Source: Rhizobium aethiopicum (GTDB taxonomy: Bacteria > Pseudomonadota > Alphaproteobacteria > Rhizobiales > Rhizobiaceae). From it: DNA of 64,000 nucleotides. Location: NCBI RefSeq assembly GCF_014197535.1, contig NZ_JACIFV010000014.1:87932-151931 (forward strand), read 5' to 3'. Below the pieces are notes generated by a model. The model was not told the DNA's origin, ran no database searches, and saw only the letters and a list, made by a program, of their open reading frames with translations. This document shows positions 36,894-44,884 of the stretch, piece by piece (position 1 is the first letter of the stretch; every line of letters starts with the position of its first letter). Made by a program: the position numbers and the translations under genes.

Positions 36894-37016
36894 GGGGGTT
36901 CCTTTCGCGGGGCGGCGTGGGGGGAGTGAAGCAGGTTCCGGTTGGGGGCTCAATGCGGGAGTTGGGGGGTGGGTTCCTGGGGTTTGGTGGATTTGTAGCC
37001 GGTTCGGACCGATCAA

Positions 37017-37160
37017 GACCCCTCCCCACAAGGGGGAGGGGCTGCCCAGCATCACCGCTTTGCCCGAGATCATCTCGTCGTTTGCCGATCTGGAGTTTTG
37101 GAGATGCGGAGCGGCAGGTTAAGCCCCTCCCCCTTGTGGGGAGGGGTTTGGGGCGGGGTC
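37017..37160. repeat. Mosaic element with GC-rich inverted ends
   Basis: ACCCCTCCCCACAAGGGGGA at the left and CCCCCTTGTGGGGAGGGG at the right are inverted ends of about 26-38 bases that enclose about 80 bases. The left end lacks the CCAACCCCT part seen in other copies. Related elements lie at 42681, 46393 and 49740. The wider gap 36894-37402 has no supported gene. Confidence 0.75.
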
Positions 37161-37402
37161 TTTGCCCCGCGAGCGGGGCCCAAGGACGGTTCGAGACCGT
37201 GGCTCGACCCCGGTCAGTGCCGGCAGGCGGATGAGGGGCTTTTTTCTCTGTGATATCAGTGTGCCGACGCTATCTCCCGTCGGCATCATCGATGATGGAG
37301 GAGGGGCCTCGGCGGAAAACGGCGACGTCAGCCCGCGCTGTCCGCCTCTAAACTTCAGCCACCGCCGCTGCGCTCCCGCCGCTCACTCCACCCAACACCA
37401 CC

Positions 37403-38017
37403 TCACATCCCCTGCCGCCGCCGCTCCGCGCCTGCCGCGATCGTCTGCACCAGCTCGTCCACCTCTCTTGCCAGCCGCTCCAGTGGCAGGCCCACAAATC
37501 GGCCTTCCAAACTGATGCTGACCACCCCATGCACCGCGCCGAACAACGTGCGGGCGCGGATGGCGCGGTCCTCGGCCGGCATGTCGGGCTGCAGTTCGGC
37601 GAGCGGTTCGGCGATCACGTCCATCAGGAAGAGGTGTTCGTCGAGGTGCCATTGCGGCGTCGGGCTGGTGGCGGGGGGGAAGTGGTCGAACAGCGCCTTC
37701 CAGAGATTGCGGTGCTCCACCGCGAAGGCGAGGTAGCCCTGGGCGAGGTTGCGCAGGCGATCGGTCGGGCTTTTGCTTTTGGCCTCGTCGAGCGTCAGCC
37801 TGGCCTCCAGCGCCTTCAGCGTCGCGGAATTCACATGGATGACGAGCTCGGCGAGGTCGGTGAAGACGGTGTAGAGGCCGCCGAGCGCGCAGCCGGCGTC
37901 CTGGGTGATGTCGCGGGCGCGCAGGTTGGCCAGCCCGTCGCGGGCGATGCGTTCGCGCGCCGCCTCGATCAGCCGGGCCTTCAGGTCCTCGCGTTTTTCT
38001 TCTCGTCTGCCGGCCAT
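37403..38017 (-). CDS. TetR-family transcriptional repressor
   Basis: The start is taken at ATG 38017 with GAAGGGAAG upstream; an ATG at 38053 would begin inside an operator. The 204-residue protein has a TetR helix-turn-helix (LIEAARERIARDGLANLRAR, DITQDAGCALGGLYTVFTDL) and a ligand-binding domain. Three copies of a palindromic operator stand in the gap to the divergent pspA-like gene, so it very likely represses that operon and itself. The ligand is unknown. Confidence 0.93.
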   Translation of the reverse strand: MAGRREEKREDLKARLIEAARERIARDGLANLRARDITQDAGCALGGLYTVFTDLAELVIHVNSATLKALEARLTLDEAKSKSPTDRLRNLAQGYLAFAVEHRNLWKALFDHFPPATSPTPQWHLDEHLFLMDVIAEPLAELQPDMPAEDRAIRARTLFGAVHGVVSISLEGRFVGLPLERLAREVDELVQTIAAGAERRRQGM

Positions 38018-38038
38018 TAACCACTTCCCTTCGAATTT

Positions 38039-38112
38039 TTGAACGACGTTCAAAATTTATCTTGAACGTCGTTCATGATTCTGCCATAACTCATCTCGTG
38101 AACAACGTTCAT
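38039..38112. promoter_or_regulatory. Three TGAACGnCGTTCA operators
   Basis: TTGAACGACGTTCAA (38039-38053), TTGAACGTCGTTCAT (38062-38076) and GTGAACAACGTTCAT (38098-38112) share the 15-bp palindrome T-G-A-A-C-R-n-C-G-T-T-C-A with no more than two differences each. The centres are 23 and 36 bases apart. They lie between the TetR-type gene and the pspA-like gene, so they are its likely binding sites. Confidence 0.85.
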
Positions 38113-38128
38113 AAACCGGAGGACAGAA

Positions 38129-38815
38129 ATGTTCAAATTGATTTCCACATTGCTGCGGGGCAGGGCGCATGATGCCGAGCAGGCTTTCGCCGATCGTCAC
38201 GCCGTGCCGCTGCTGGCCCAGCAGATCCGCGATGCCGCGCAATCGATCCAGACGGCGCGGCGCAGCGTCGCCGTCGCCATCGCCCAGAACGAGCAGGAGA
38301 AGGCGCAGCATCAGACGATCCTTTCCCGCATCGCCGATCTCGAGACCCGCGCCACCGCGGCGCTCACCAAGGGCAATGAGGGGCTGGCGCGGGAAGCCGC
38401 CGAGGCGATCGCCTTTCTCGAGGCCGAGCGCGATGCGTCGGAACAGGCGCAAAGCCAATTCACCACATCGATCGCCAAGCTGAAGGGCATCGTCAGGGAT
38501 GCCGAGGCGCGGCTGCAGGCGCTGCAGCGCGGCGAGCGGCTGGCCCGTGCGACGCAGGAGGCGCAGAAGCTCGATGTCGCAGTCGCCGGCCCCGGCCTTG
38601 CGACCCTCGACGATGCCGAGGAGACGCTGGCGCGGCTTCGCCTGCGCCAGAGCCAGAACGAGCTGACGGCGGCGGCGCTGAAGGAGATGGAAAGCGCCAC
38701 GCGGCCGGCCGGCATCATCGAAAAGCTTGCCAATGCCGGCTGCGGCGCGCCGCTCACCTCATCGGCCGATGACGTGCTCGCCCGGCTGAAGAGCCGCATC
38801 ACGCCGGCCGCCTGA
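38129..38815 (+). CDS. PspA/IM30-family protein
   Basis: The 228-residue protein is almost wholly helical and charged, with the family opening MFKLISTLLRGRAHDAEQAF, then long coiled-coil segments with QIRDAAQSIQTARRSVAVAI and an Ala/Glu-rich middle. PspA/IM30 proteins coat and stabilise the inner membrane under stress. No pspF or psp operon is nearby. The C-terminal part contains NAGCGAPLTSSADDVLARLK. GGAGGACAGAA precedes the ATG. It is repressed, by inference, by the divergent TetR-type protein and coexpressed with the YiaAB-like gene. Confidence 0.85.
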   Translation: MFKLISTLLRGRAHDAEQAFADRHAVPLLAQQIRDAAQSIQTARRSVAVAIAQNEQEKAQHQTILSRIADLETRATAALTKGNEGLAREAAEAIAFLEAERDASEQAQSQFTTSIAKLKGIVRDAEARLQALQRGERLARATQEAQKLDVAVAGPGLATLDDAEETLARLRLRQSQNELTAAALKEMESATRPAGIIEKLANAGCGAPLTSSADDVLARLKSRITPAA

Positions 38816-38864
38816 TCTCATTCCATCCAGCCATTCAATCATCGAACCAAGGGACTTGAGAACC

Positions 38865-39146
38865 ATGAACGACAGTTTCCAGAAACATTCCGCCAGCTGG
38901 GTCAGCTTCTCCTACATCTCCTTCGGCGCCGCCGCCTTCATGCTGGCGCTCGGCCTCTACATGATGCCGCTCGATCTCTGGGGGAAGGGCTATCTCGCCA
39001 TGGGCATATTGATGCTGGTGCAGACGACGGTGAACATCACCAAGACGCTGCGCGACAATGCCGAATCCGAGAAGCTGATCCGCAAGGTCGAGGATGCCCG
39101 CACCGAAAAGCTGCTGGTCAAATTCAATCGTAGCGATGAAGATTGA
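38865..39146 (+). CDS. YiaA/YiaB-family inner membrane protein
   Basis: The 93-residue protein has two membrane segments, around WVSFSYISFGAAAFMLALGL and LAMGILMLVQTTVNITKTLR, and ends with a charged cytoplasmic tail (KVEDARTEKLLVKFNRSDED). That matches the YiaA/YiaB family. It follows the pspA-like gene by 49 bases, so a PspA-type membrane-stress protein and a membrane partner may be produced together under control of one TetR-type repressor. Confidence 0.85.
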   Translation: MNDSFQKHSASWVSFSYISFGAAAFMLALGLYMMPLDLWGKGYLAMGILMLVQTTVNITKTLRDNAESEKLIRKVEDARTEKLLVKFNRSDED

Positions 39147-39164
39147 TCTTCCTTAACCACATCG

Positions 39165-39204
39165 CAGAGTTGTTATCGCATTCAACTTTTGCGTAACAAC
39201 TCTG
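39165..39204. other. Long inverted repeat between yiaA-like and aas genes
   Basis: CAGAGTTGTTA (39165-39175) and TAACAACTCTG (39194-39204) form a perfect 11-bp inverted repeat with an 18-base spacer. There is no T run, so it is either a factor-dependent terminator for the pspA-like operon, an mRNA leader hairpin of aas, or an operator. Confidence 0.55.
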
Positions 39205-39238
39205 TGGCCTGCTCTGCCGATCGAAAGAGGGTCTCGCC

Positions 39239-42200
39239 GTGCAACAGAATCTGATGACTTCGAGGAAATTCGCGCCGCTGTTCTGGACGCAGTTCCTGAC
39301 CGCCTTCAACGACAATTTCCTCAAGAATACGCTGGTCTTCCTCATCCTCTTCAAGATGTCGGCAAGCGAGGGCGCGGCGCTGGTGACGCTTGCCGGCGTC
39401 ATCCTCATCGTGCCCTTCCTGCTGCTCTCGGCACTCGGCGGCGAAATCGCCGACAAGCACGACAAGGCCAAAGTGGCCGAACTGCTGAAGCGCTCGGAGA
39501 TCGCTGTTGCCGCACTTGCGGTGGTGGGCCTCGGCTTCTCCACCATCTCAGTGCTGATGGCCGCGCTCTTCGGCTTCGGCATCGTCTCGGCGCTGTTCGG
39601 GCCGATCAAATACGGCATCCTGCCCGATCATCTCGAACGCCGCGACCTGCCGAAGGCCAATGCCTGGATCGAGGGCGGCACCTTCATCGCCATTCTCGGC
39701 GGCACGATCATCGCAGCGCTCGCCTTCTCCAGCGGCGACAATGTGCTGCTCTTCGGCTCGATGATGATGGGCCTGTCGCTGCTCTGCTGGCTTTCGGCCC
39801 GGATGATCCCGCCGACCGGCTCCAAGGCGCCGGATCTTCAGATCGACCGCAACGTCATCCGCTCCAGCTACACGCTGGTCATGGAAATCCGTGAGGACAA
39901 GCGGCTGTGGCGTTCGGCGCTGATGAACTGCTGGTTCTGGCTGGTCGGCGCCTTCACCCTCTCCATCCTGCCGACCATGGTAACCGAGCTGCTCGGCGGC
40001 TCCGAGCTCGTCGTACCCGCGTATCTCACGGTGTTCGCCATTGCCGTCGCCGTCGGTTCCGGCATTGCCGCCTGGATGTCGTCTGGCCGCATCGTGCTCT
40101 TGCCGGCACCCGTCGGTACGGCGCTGCTCGGCCTCTTCAGCCTCGATCTCGCCTGGAACCTCTGGGGCCTCACTTCGACGTCGCACGCGACGACCATCCT
40201 CGATTTCTTCGCCGGGCAGAACACCATCCGCGTCGCCATCGATCTCGCCGGCATGGCGATCTCCGGCGCCTTCATCGCCGTGCCCACTTTCGCCGGCCTG
40301 CAGAGCTGGGCGCATGAGGATCGCCGCGCCCGCGTCATCGGTGCCGCCAACGTGCTCGCGGCGCTGTTCATCACCGTCGGCCTCGGCCTCGTCGCCGTCA
40401 TCCAGGCGCTCGGCGCCTCCATTCCTGAGATCCTGATCGGCCTCGGCGTCGTCAATTTCGCCGTCGCCTGGCTGATGCTGAAGACCCTGCCGACCAATGC
40501 CTTCCGCGATTTCATCTCCATCCTGTTCCGCGCCTTCATGCGCCTCGAGGTCGAGGGGCTGGAGAATATTAAGAAGGCCGGCCCGGCGCCGATCATTGCG
40601 CTCAACCATGTCAGCCTGCTCGACGGCGCGCTCGCGCTCGCCATCACCGAGGAGGAGCCGGTTTTCGCCGTTGATTACAAGATCGCCCAGGCCTGGTGGG
40701 TGCGCCCCTTCCTGAAAATGTGCAAATTCCTGCCGCTCGACCCGACCAAGCCGATGGCGACGCGCTCGCTGATCAAGGTGGCGCAGGAAGGCAACCCGAT
40801 CGGCATCTTCCCCGAAGGCCGCCTGACGGTGACCGGCACGCTGATGAAGGTCTATGACGGCGCCGCCATGGTCGCCGACAAGACCGGCTCGATGGTGGTG
40901 CCGGTCAAGATCGACGGGCTGGAGAAGACCTATTTTTCCTATCTCGACGACGGCAAGATCCGCCGCCGGCTGTTCCCCAAGGTCAAGGTCACCATTCTCG
41001 AGCCGGTGAAGCTGGAGGTGCCGCCGGAGCTGAAAGGCCGCAAACGCCGCACGGCGGCGGGTGCAGCACTTTACCAGGTGATGTCGAACCTGTTGTTCCG
41101 CACCGCCGATACTTCCTCGACCGTGCTCGAGCGCGTCATCCGGGCCGGCCACGAATTCGGCATGGGCAAGCTTGCCGTCGAAGATCCGGTCACCGGCCGG
41201 CTGACCTATGGCAAGCTCTTGACCGGGGCGACCGTGCTCGGCGCCAAGTTCCGCGCCCGTTTCCCGGAACAGAACCTCGGCGTCATGCTGCCGAATGCCA
41301 ATGGCGCCGCCGCCACCCTTCTCGGCGTCATGAGCGCCGGCAAGGTGCCGGCCATGCTGAACTTCACCGCCGGTGCCGCCAATATCCTCTCCGCCTGCAA
41401 GGCGGCCGAGGTGAAACACGTGCTGACCTCGCGCGCCTTCGTCACCCAGGCCAAGCTCGGCCCTGTCATCGAGGAGCTGGAAAAGCAGCTGACCATCGTC
41501 TGGCTCGATGAGCTCAGAGCCGAAATCTCATTCAAGGACAAGCTCGTCGGGCTTCTGCGCAAGGCGCGGCCGCTGGTGAAGCGCCGGGCCGACGATCCGG
41601 CCGTCATCCTCTTCACCTCGGGTTCGGAAGGCACGCCGAAGGGAGTGGTGCTGACCCACCGCAACATCCTGTCGAACGCCGCCCAGGCCGCCGCCCGCAT
41701 CGATTTCCACAGCGGCGACAAGGTGTTCAACATCCTGCCGGTCTTCCATTCCTTCGGGCTGACGGCCGGCACGGTGCTGCCGCTGATCTCGGGCGTGCCG
41801 GTCTATTTCTATCCGTCGCCGCTGCATTACCGCATCGTGCCGGAGCTGATCTATGTCTCCAACGCCACGATCATCTTCGGCACCGATACCTTCCTCAACG
41901 GTTATGCCAGGACGGCGCACCCGTACGATTTCCGCTCGATCCGCTACATCTTCGCCGGCGCCGAGCCGGTGAAGGCGGCCACCCGCCACACCTATATGGA
42001 GAAATTCGGCCTGCGCATTCTCGAAGGCTACGGCGTCACCGAGACGGCGCCTGTTATCTCCATCAACACGCCGATGTACAACCGCTCCGGCACGGTCGGC
42101 AAAATCCTGCCGGGCATGGAATGGAAGCTCGAGCCGGTGCCCGGCATCGACGAGGGCGGCCGCCTGCATGTGCGCGGCGCCAATGTCATGGCCGGCTACC

Positions 42201-42634
42201 TCCGCGCCGAAAAGCCCGGTGTGCTCGAGCCGCTCGCCGATGGCTGGCACGACACCGGCGACATCGTCACCATCGACGAGGACGGCTTCGTCAAGATCCG
42301 CGGCCGGGCCAAACGCTTCGCCAAGATCGGCGGCGAAATGGTGTCGCTGGCGGCAATCGAGGCGCTCGCCGCCGAACTCTGGCCCGGCGCGCTCTCGGTC
42401 GTCTCGTCGCTCCCCGACCCGAAGAAGGGCGAGCGCCTGGTGCTGCTGACCGAAGCCGAAACCGCCACCCGCACCGAATTCCTCGCCTTCGCCAAATCCA
42501 AGGGCGCGATGGACATGATGGTCCCGGCCGAGATCACCATCGGCAAGGTGCCGGTGCTGGGCTCGGGCAAGGTCGATTTCGTCGCCGCGCGGAAGCTGGC
42601 GGAGGGGGCGGCTGAGAACGAAGAGGCGGCGTAG
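39239..42634 (+). CDS. aas: Aas-type acyltransferase/acyl-ACP synthetase with transporter domain
   Basis: The 1131-residue protein joins three parts. Residues 1-420 form an LplT-like MFS transporter with about 12 membrane segments (LTAFNDNFLKNTLVFLILFK). Residues 435-640 are a PlsC-like acyltransferase with HVSLLD at 457-462 and FPEGR at 524-528. The remainder is an AMP-forming acyl-ACP synthetase with LFTSGSEGTPKG near 791-803 and GWHDTGDIV. Together they would import lysophospholipid, activate fatty acids and re-acylate the lipid at the inner membrane. The start is GTG 39239 (AGAGGG upstream); an ATG at 39254 is possible. It is not tightly coupled to neighbours. Confidence 0.95.
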   Translation: MQQNLMTSRKFAPLFWTQFLTAFNDNFLKNTLVFLILFKMSASEGAALVTLAGVILIVPFLLLSALGGEIADKHDKAKVAELLKRSEIAVAALAVVGLGFSTISVLMAALFGFGIVSALFGPIKYGILPDHLERRDLPKANAWIEGGTFIAILGGTIIAALAFSSGDNVLLFGSMMMGLSLLCWLSARMIPPTGSKAPDLQIDRNVIRSSYTLVMEIREDKRLWRSALMNCWFWLVGAFTLSILPTMVTELLGGSELVVPAYLTVFAIAVAVGSGIAAWMSSGRIVLLPAPVGTALLGLFSLDLAWNLWGLTSTSHATTILDFFAGQNTIRVAIDLAGMAISGAFIAVPTFAGLQSWAHEDRRARVIGAANVLAALFITVGLGLVAVIQALGASIPEILIGLGVVNFAVAWLMLKTLPTNAFRDFISILFRAFMRLEVEGLENIKKAGPAPIIALNHVSLLDGALALAITEEEPVFAVDYKIAQAWWVRPFLKMCKFLPLDPTKPMATRSLIKVAQEGNPIGIFPEGRLTVTGTLMKVYDGAAMVADKTGSMVVPVKIDGLEKTYFSYLDDGKIRRRLFPKVKVTILEPVKLEVPPELKGRKRRTAAGAALYQVMSNLLFRTADTSSTVLERVIRAGHEFGMGKLAVEDPVTGRLTYGKLLTGATVLGAKFRARFPEQNLGVMLPNANGAAATLLGVMSAGKVPAMLNFTAGAANILSACKAAEVKHVLTSRAFVTQAKLGPVIEELEKQLTIVWLDELRAEISFKDKLVGLLRKARPLVKRRADDPAVILFTSGSEGTPKGVVLTHRNILSNAAQAAARIDFHSGDKVFNILPVFHSFGLTAGTVLPLISGVPVYFYPSPLHYRIVPELIYVSNATIIFGTDTFLNGYARTAHPYDFRSIRYIFAGAEPVKAATRHTYMEKFGLRILEGYGVTETAPVISINTPMYNRSGTVGKILPGMEWKLEPVPGIDEGGRLHVRGANVMAGYLRAEKPGVLEPLADGWHDTGDIVTIDEDGFVKIRGRAKRFAKIGGEMVSLAAIEALAAELWPGALSVVSSLPDPKKGERLVLLTEAETATRTEFLAFAKSKGAMDMMVPAEITIGKVPVLGSGKVDFVAARKLAEGAAENEEAA

Positions 42635-42680
42635 CGCGGGGTTTTGGCAGGCGCAACCGGAGAACTTTTGCGCGTGGGTA

Positions 42681-42822
42681 GACCCCTCCCCAACCCCTCC
42701 CCACAAGGGGGGAGGGGCTAACCTGGGGCACCGTCTCGCTCCTTCCGAAACGCCAAAGATTTGGAATGCGGGTGCGGCAAGTTAAGCCCCTCCCCCTTGT
42801 GGGGAGGGGTTGGGGAGGGGTC
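42681..42822. repeat. Mosaic element with GC-rich inverted ends
   Basis: The left end (GACCCCTCCCCAACCCCTCC, CCACAAGGGGGG) and the right end (CCCCCTTGTGGGGAGGGG, TTGGGGAGGGGTC) are inverted copies of about 37 bases. The core ends in GTGCGGCAAGTTAAG, a short string that recurs inverted in the copy at 46393. Confidence 0.8.
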
Positions 42823-42862
42823 TTGAGACGGGCGCCGGTGGAAATTCCAGGAGCAAACCGAC

Positions 42863-43921
42863 ATGGCCGACACCGAAATCTTCGACGGGCACAATGACGC
42901 GGTTCAATTCATCGCGGAATACACCTCCTCCGGGCGCGACTTTCTGATGCGGTCTGAAACCGGGCATCTCGATCTGCCCAGAGCCCGCGAGGGCGGCCTG
43001 GCCGGCGGCTTGTTCGCGCTGCATGCGGCTCCGGAGCATCCGCCGGAAAATGACCTGATCATCACTGAGAACGGCTACGAGGTCATCTATGCCGAGAGCC
43101 TCGATCCGCTTTGTGCCCGCCGGCAAATCGAGGCCCAGCGTCTGGCGCTGGAGAGATTGATCCGCCGCTCCGACGGTCGGATGCGCCTGGCGGTCGATGT
43201 CGATGAGATCGCCGCCGCCAGAGCCGAGGGCGCCTTTGCCGTCGTGCTTCACATGGAAGGGGCCGAAGCGCTGGATAGCGAGTTCGACTATCTCCACCGG
43301 CTCTATGCGGCGGGCCTGCGCGCGCTCGGGCCGGTCTGGAGCCGCCCGAACATCTTCGGCTTCGGTGTTCCCTTCGCCTATCCCAAGTCGCCGGATACCG
43401 GCCCCGGACTGACCGGGATCGGCAAGGACCTGGTGAGGACCTGCAATCGGCTCGGCATCATGATCGATCTGGCGCATCTGAACGAACGCGGTTTCTGGGA
43501 CGTGGCGGCCTTGAGCGACGCCCCGCTCGTCGTCACCCATGCCTGCGCCCACACCATCTGCCCCTCGACCCGCAATCTCACCGATCGGCAGCTCGACGCC
43601 ATCCGCGATACAGACGGCGTGATCGGCTTCAACCTCTCGGTCAACGACATTCGCGCCGACGGTCATCTGAACGACGATACCCCGCTCGACCACATCGTTC
43701 GCCATATCGAGTATCTGATCGACCGCGTCGGCGAAGACCGGGTCGCCCTCGGATCGGATTTCGACGGCGCGGTGATGCCTCGCGGGATCAAGGATGCGAG
43801 CGGCCTGCCGCATCTGTTCGACGCGATGCGCAAATGCGGGTTCGACAGAGAGAGCCTGTCGAAATTCGCTTTCGACAACTGGCTGCGTGTGTTCGGACTG
43901 ACATGGAAGAGCGGGCCGTGA
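42863..43921 (+). CDS. Membrane dipeptidase-like peptidase, family M19
   Basis: The 352-residue protein has the M19 metal sites: FDGHNDA near the N-terminus (His and Asp), the Glu in HMEGAEAL, the His in MIDLAHLNERGFWDVA, and the His in VVTHACAHTICPSTRNLTD. These coordinate two zinc ions in renal-dipeptidase-like enzymes. No signal peptide is seen, so it is probably cytoplasmic. Substrates may be dipeptides, D-amino-acid dipeptides or lactones. Both flanks are palindromic repeats. Confidence 0.93.
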   Translation: MADTEIFDGHNDAVQFIAEYTSSGRDFLMRSETGHLDLPRAREGGLAGGLFALHAAPEHPPENDLIITENGYEVIYAESLDPLCARRQIEAQRLALERLIRRSDGRMRLAVDVDEIAAARAEGAFAVVLHMEGAEALDSEFDYLHRLYAAGLRALGPVWSRPNIFGFGVPFAYPKSPDTGPGLTGIGKDLVRTCNRLGIMIDLAHLNERGFWDVAALSDAPLVVTHACAHTICPSTRNLTDRQLDAIRDTDGVIGFNLSVNDIRADGHLNDDTPLDHIVRHIEYLIDRVGEDRVALGSDFDGAVMPRGIKDASGLPHLFDAMRKCGFDRESLSKFAFDNWLRVFGLTWKSGP

Positions 43922-43980
43922 TCGCGAAGCAGATGCGGCTTTTGACGGAGCTCTATCGCGCCTGCGAGGTGCCAATAGCT

Positions 43981-44119
43981 GCCCCTCACCCTAACCCTCT
44001 CCCCGTTCTGACGGGGAGAGGGGACGTGCCCTACGAGACTTCGGTGAGAGACCGAAAGGTCGCGGCTTGTCCCTTCGCCCCGTTTACGGGGAGAAGGTGC
44101 CGGCAGGCGGATGAGGGGC
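43981..44119. repeat. RIME-like palindromic mosaic element
   Basis: GCCCCTCACCCTAACCCTCT with CCCCGTTCTGACGGGGAG at the left and CCCCGTTTACGGGGAGAAGG with GGCGGATGAGGGGC at the right. It sits between the end of the dipeptidase gene and a decayed AhpD-like gene, and cuts off whatever lay between them. Confidence 0.75.
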
Positions 44120-44132
44120 TGCCCTCGCCGCC

Positions 44133-44348
44133 CCGGCAGCGCCGCGACCGCGTCGAACACGCGGGCGGTATAGGTGAGCGCGGCGCCGGCGTTGAGAGCG
44201 ATCGCCACGCGAGCGCCTCGGCGATTTCGCCCTCGGACGCGCCGAGTTCGACGACCTTCTTGGCGTGCACGGCGATGCAGCCGTCGCAGCGGGTGGTGAC
44301 GGCGAACGACCATTCCCTCTTCGACAGCGGCACCGCGGCGCTGGCCTG
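44133..44348 (-). pseudogene. Decayed carboxymuconolactone decarboxylase/AhpD-like gene
   Basis: One frame encodes REWSFAVTTRCDGCIAVHAK followed by KVVELGASEGEIAEALA (44348 to about 44209). The next frame continues with VAIALNAGAALTYTARVFDA (44208 to 44133). Together they match the core of AhpD-like proteins with the C-x2-C active site (CDGC). A single missing base near 44208 would restore one frame (ALGVAIAL). The first 30 or so residues and the natural end are missing, the latter beside a RIME element. A sequencing error could explain the shift but not the missing ends. Confidence 0.7.
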
Positions 44349-44352
44349 AGGT

Positions 44353-44727
44353 TCAGGCTTTGACGCTTTCGAGATGCCAGACCTTGGCGACGATCCGCCA
44401 GCCCTCGGCGCCCCTTGCGAAGCAGAGGTGGTCGATGAAGACATTGGCATGGATGCGCAACCGGACCTTCACCGTGGCCGCCTTCGGCGACAGCCAGTCG
44501 ATCAGGATGATTTCGTCCTCGCGATCCTGCGCCCGGCTCGCCGGAGACACCCGCTTGGCGATCACCTGGCGGTAATCGGCGATCGGATCGACCGTGATCC
44601 TTCCCTCATCTGCGTCAAACAGGGTGCAGGCGGGGTGAAAGACCTGGTCGAACAAGGCGAGATCGCAGGCATAGAGGGCATCGAAATAGGTCTGGATCGC
44701 ATCCAGCAGTTCGGTATCGCGGCGCAT
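44353..44727 (-). CDS. NTF2-like protein
   Basis: From ATG 44727 (GGAAA upstream; an in-frame start at 44766 is possible) the product has 124 residues: LLDAIQTYFDALYACDLALF, FHPACTLFDADEGRITVDPI, then strands ending RIVAKVWHLESVKA. This is the SnoaL/NTF2-like fold often annotated as putative lumazine-binding. No catalytic residues can be named. It directly follows, in the direction of transcription, the Tet-type efflux gene, with 157 bases between. Confidence 0.8.
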   Translation of the reverse strand: MRRDTELLDAIQTYFDALYACDLALFDQVFHPACTLFDADEGRITVDPIADYRQVIAKRVSPASRAQDREDEIILIDWLSPKAATVKVRLRIHANVFIDHLCFARGAEGWRIVAKVWHLESVKA

Positions 44728-44884
44728 CGTGTTTCCATAGCTGTTGTTGGCGGGAGAAATTCGCATGGCTGCAGCAGGCGTTGCCAGGGGCGGAACTGCC
44801 AGATAGCGATGCGTTCATGCCAAAGCATGCGGCCGGTCGGTATCACGCCAGCAACCGTCTCGACCGCCGCTTTCCCCAGATGCG

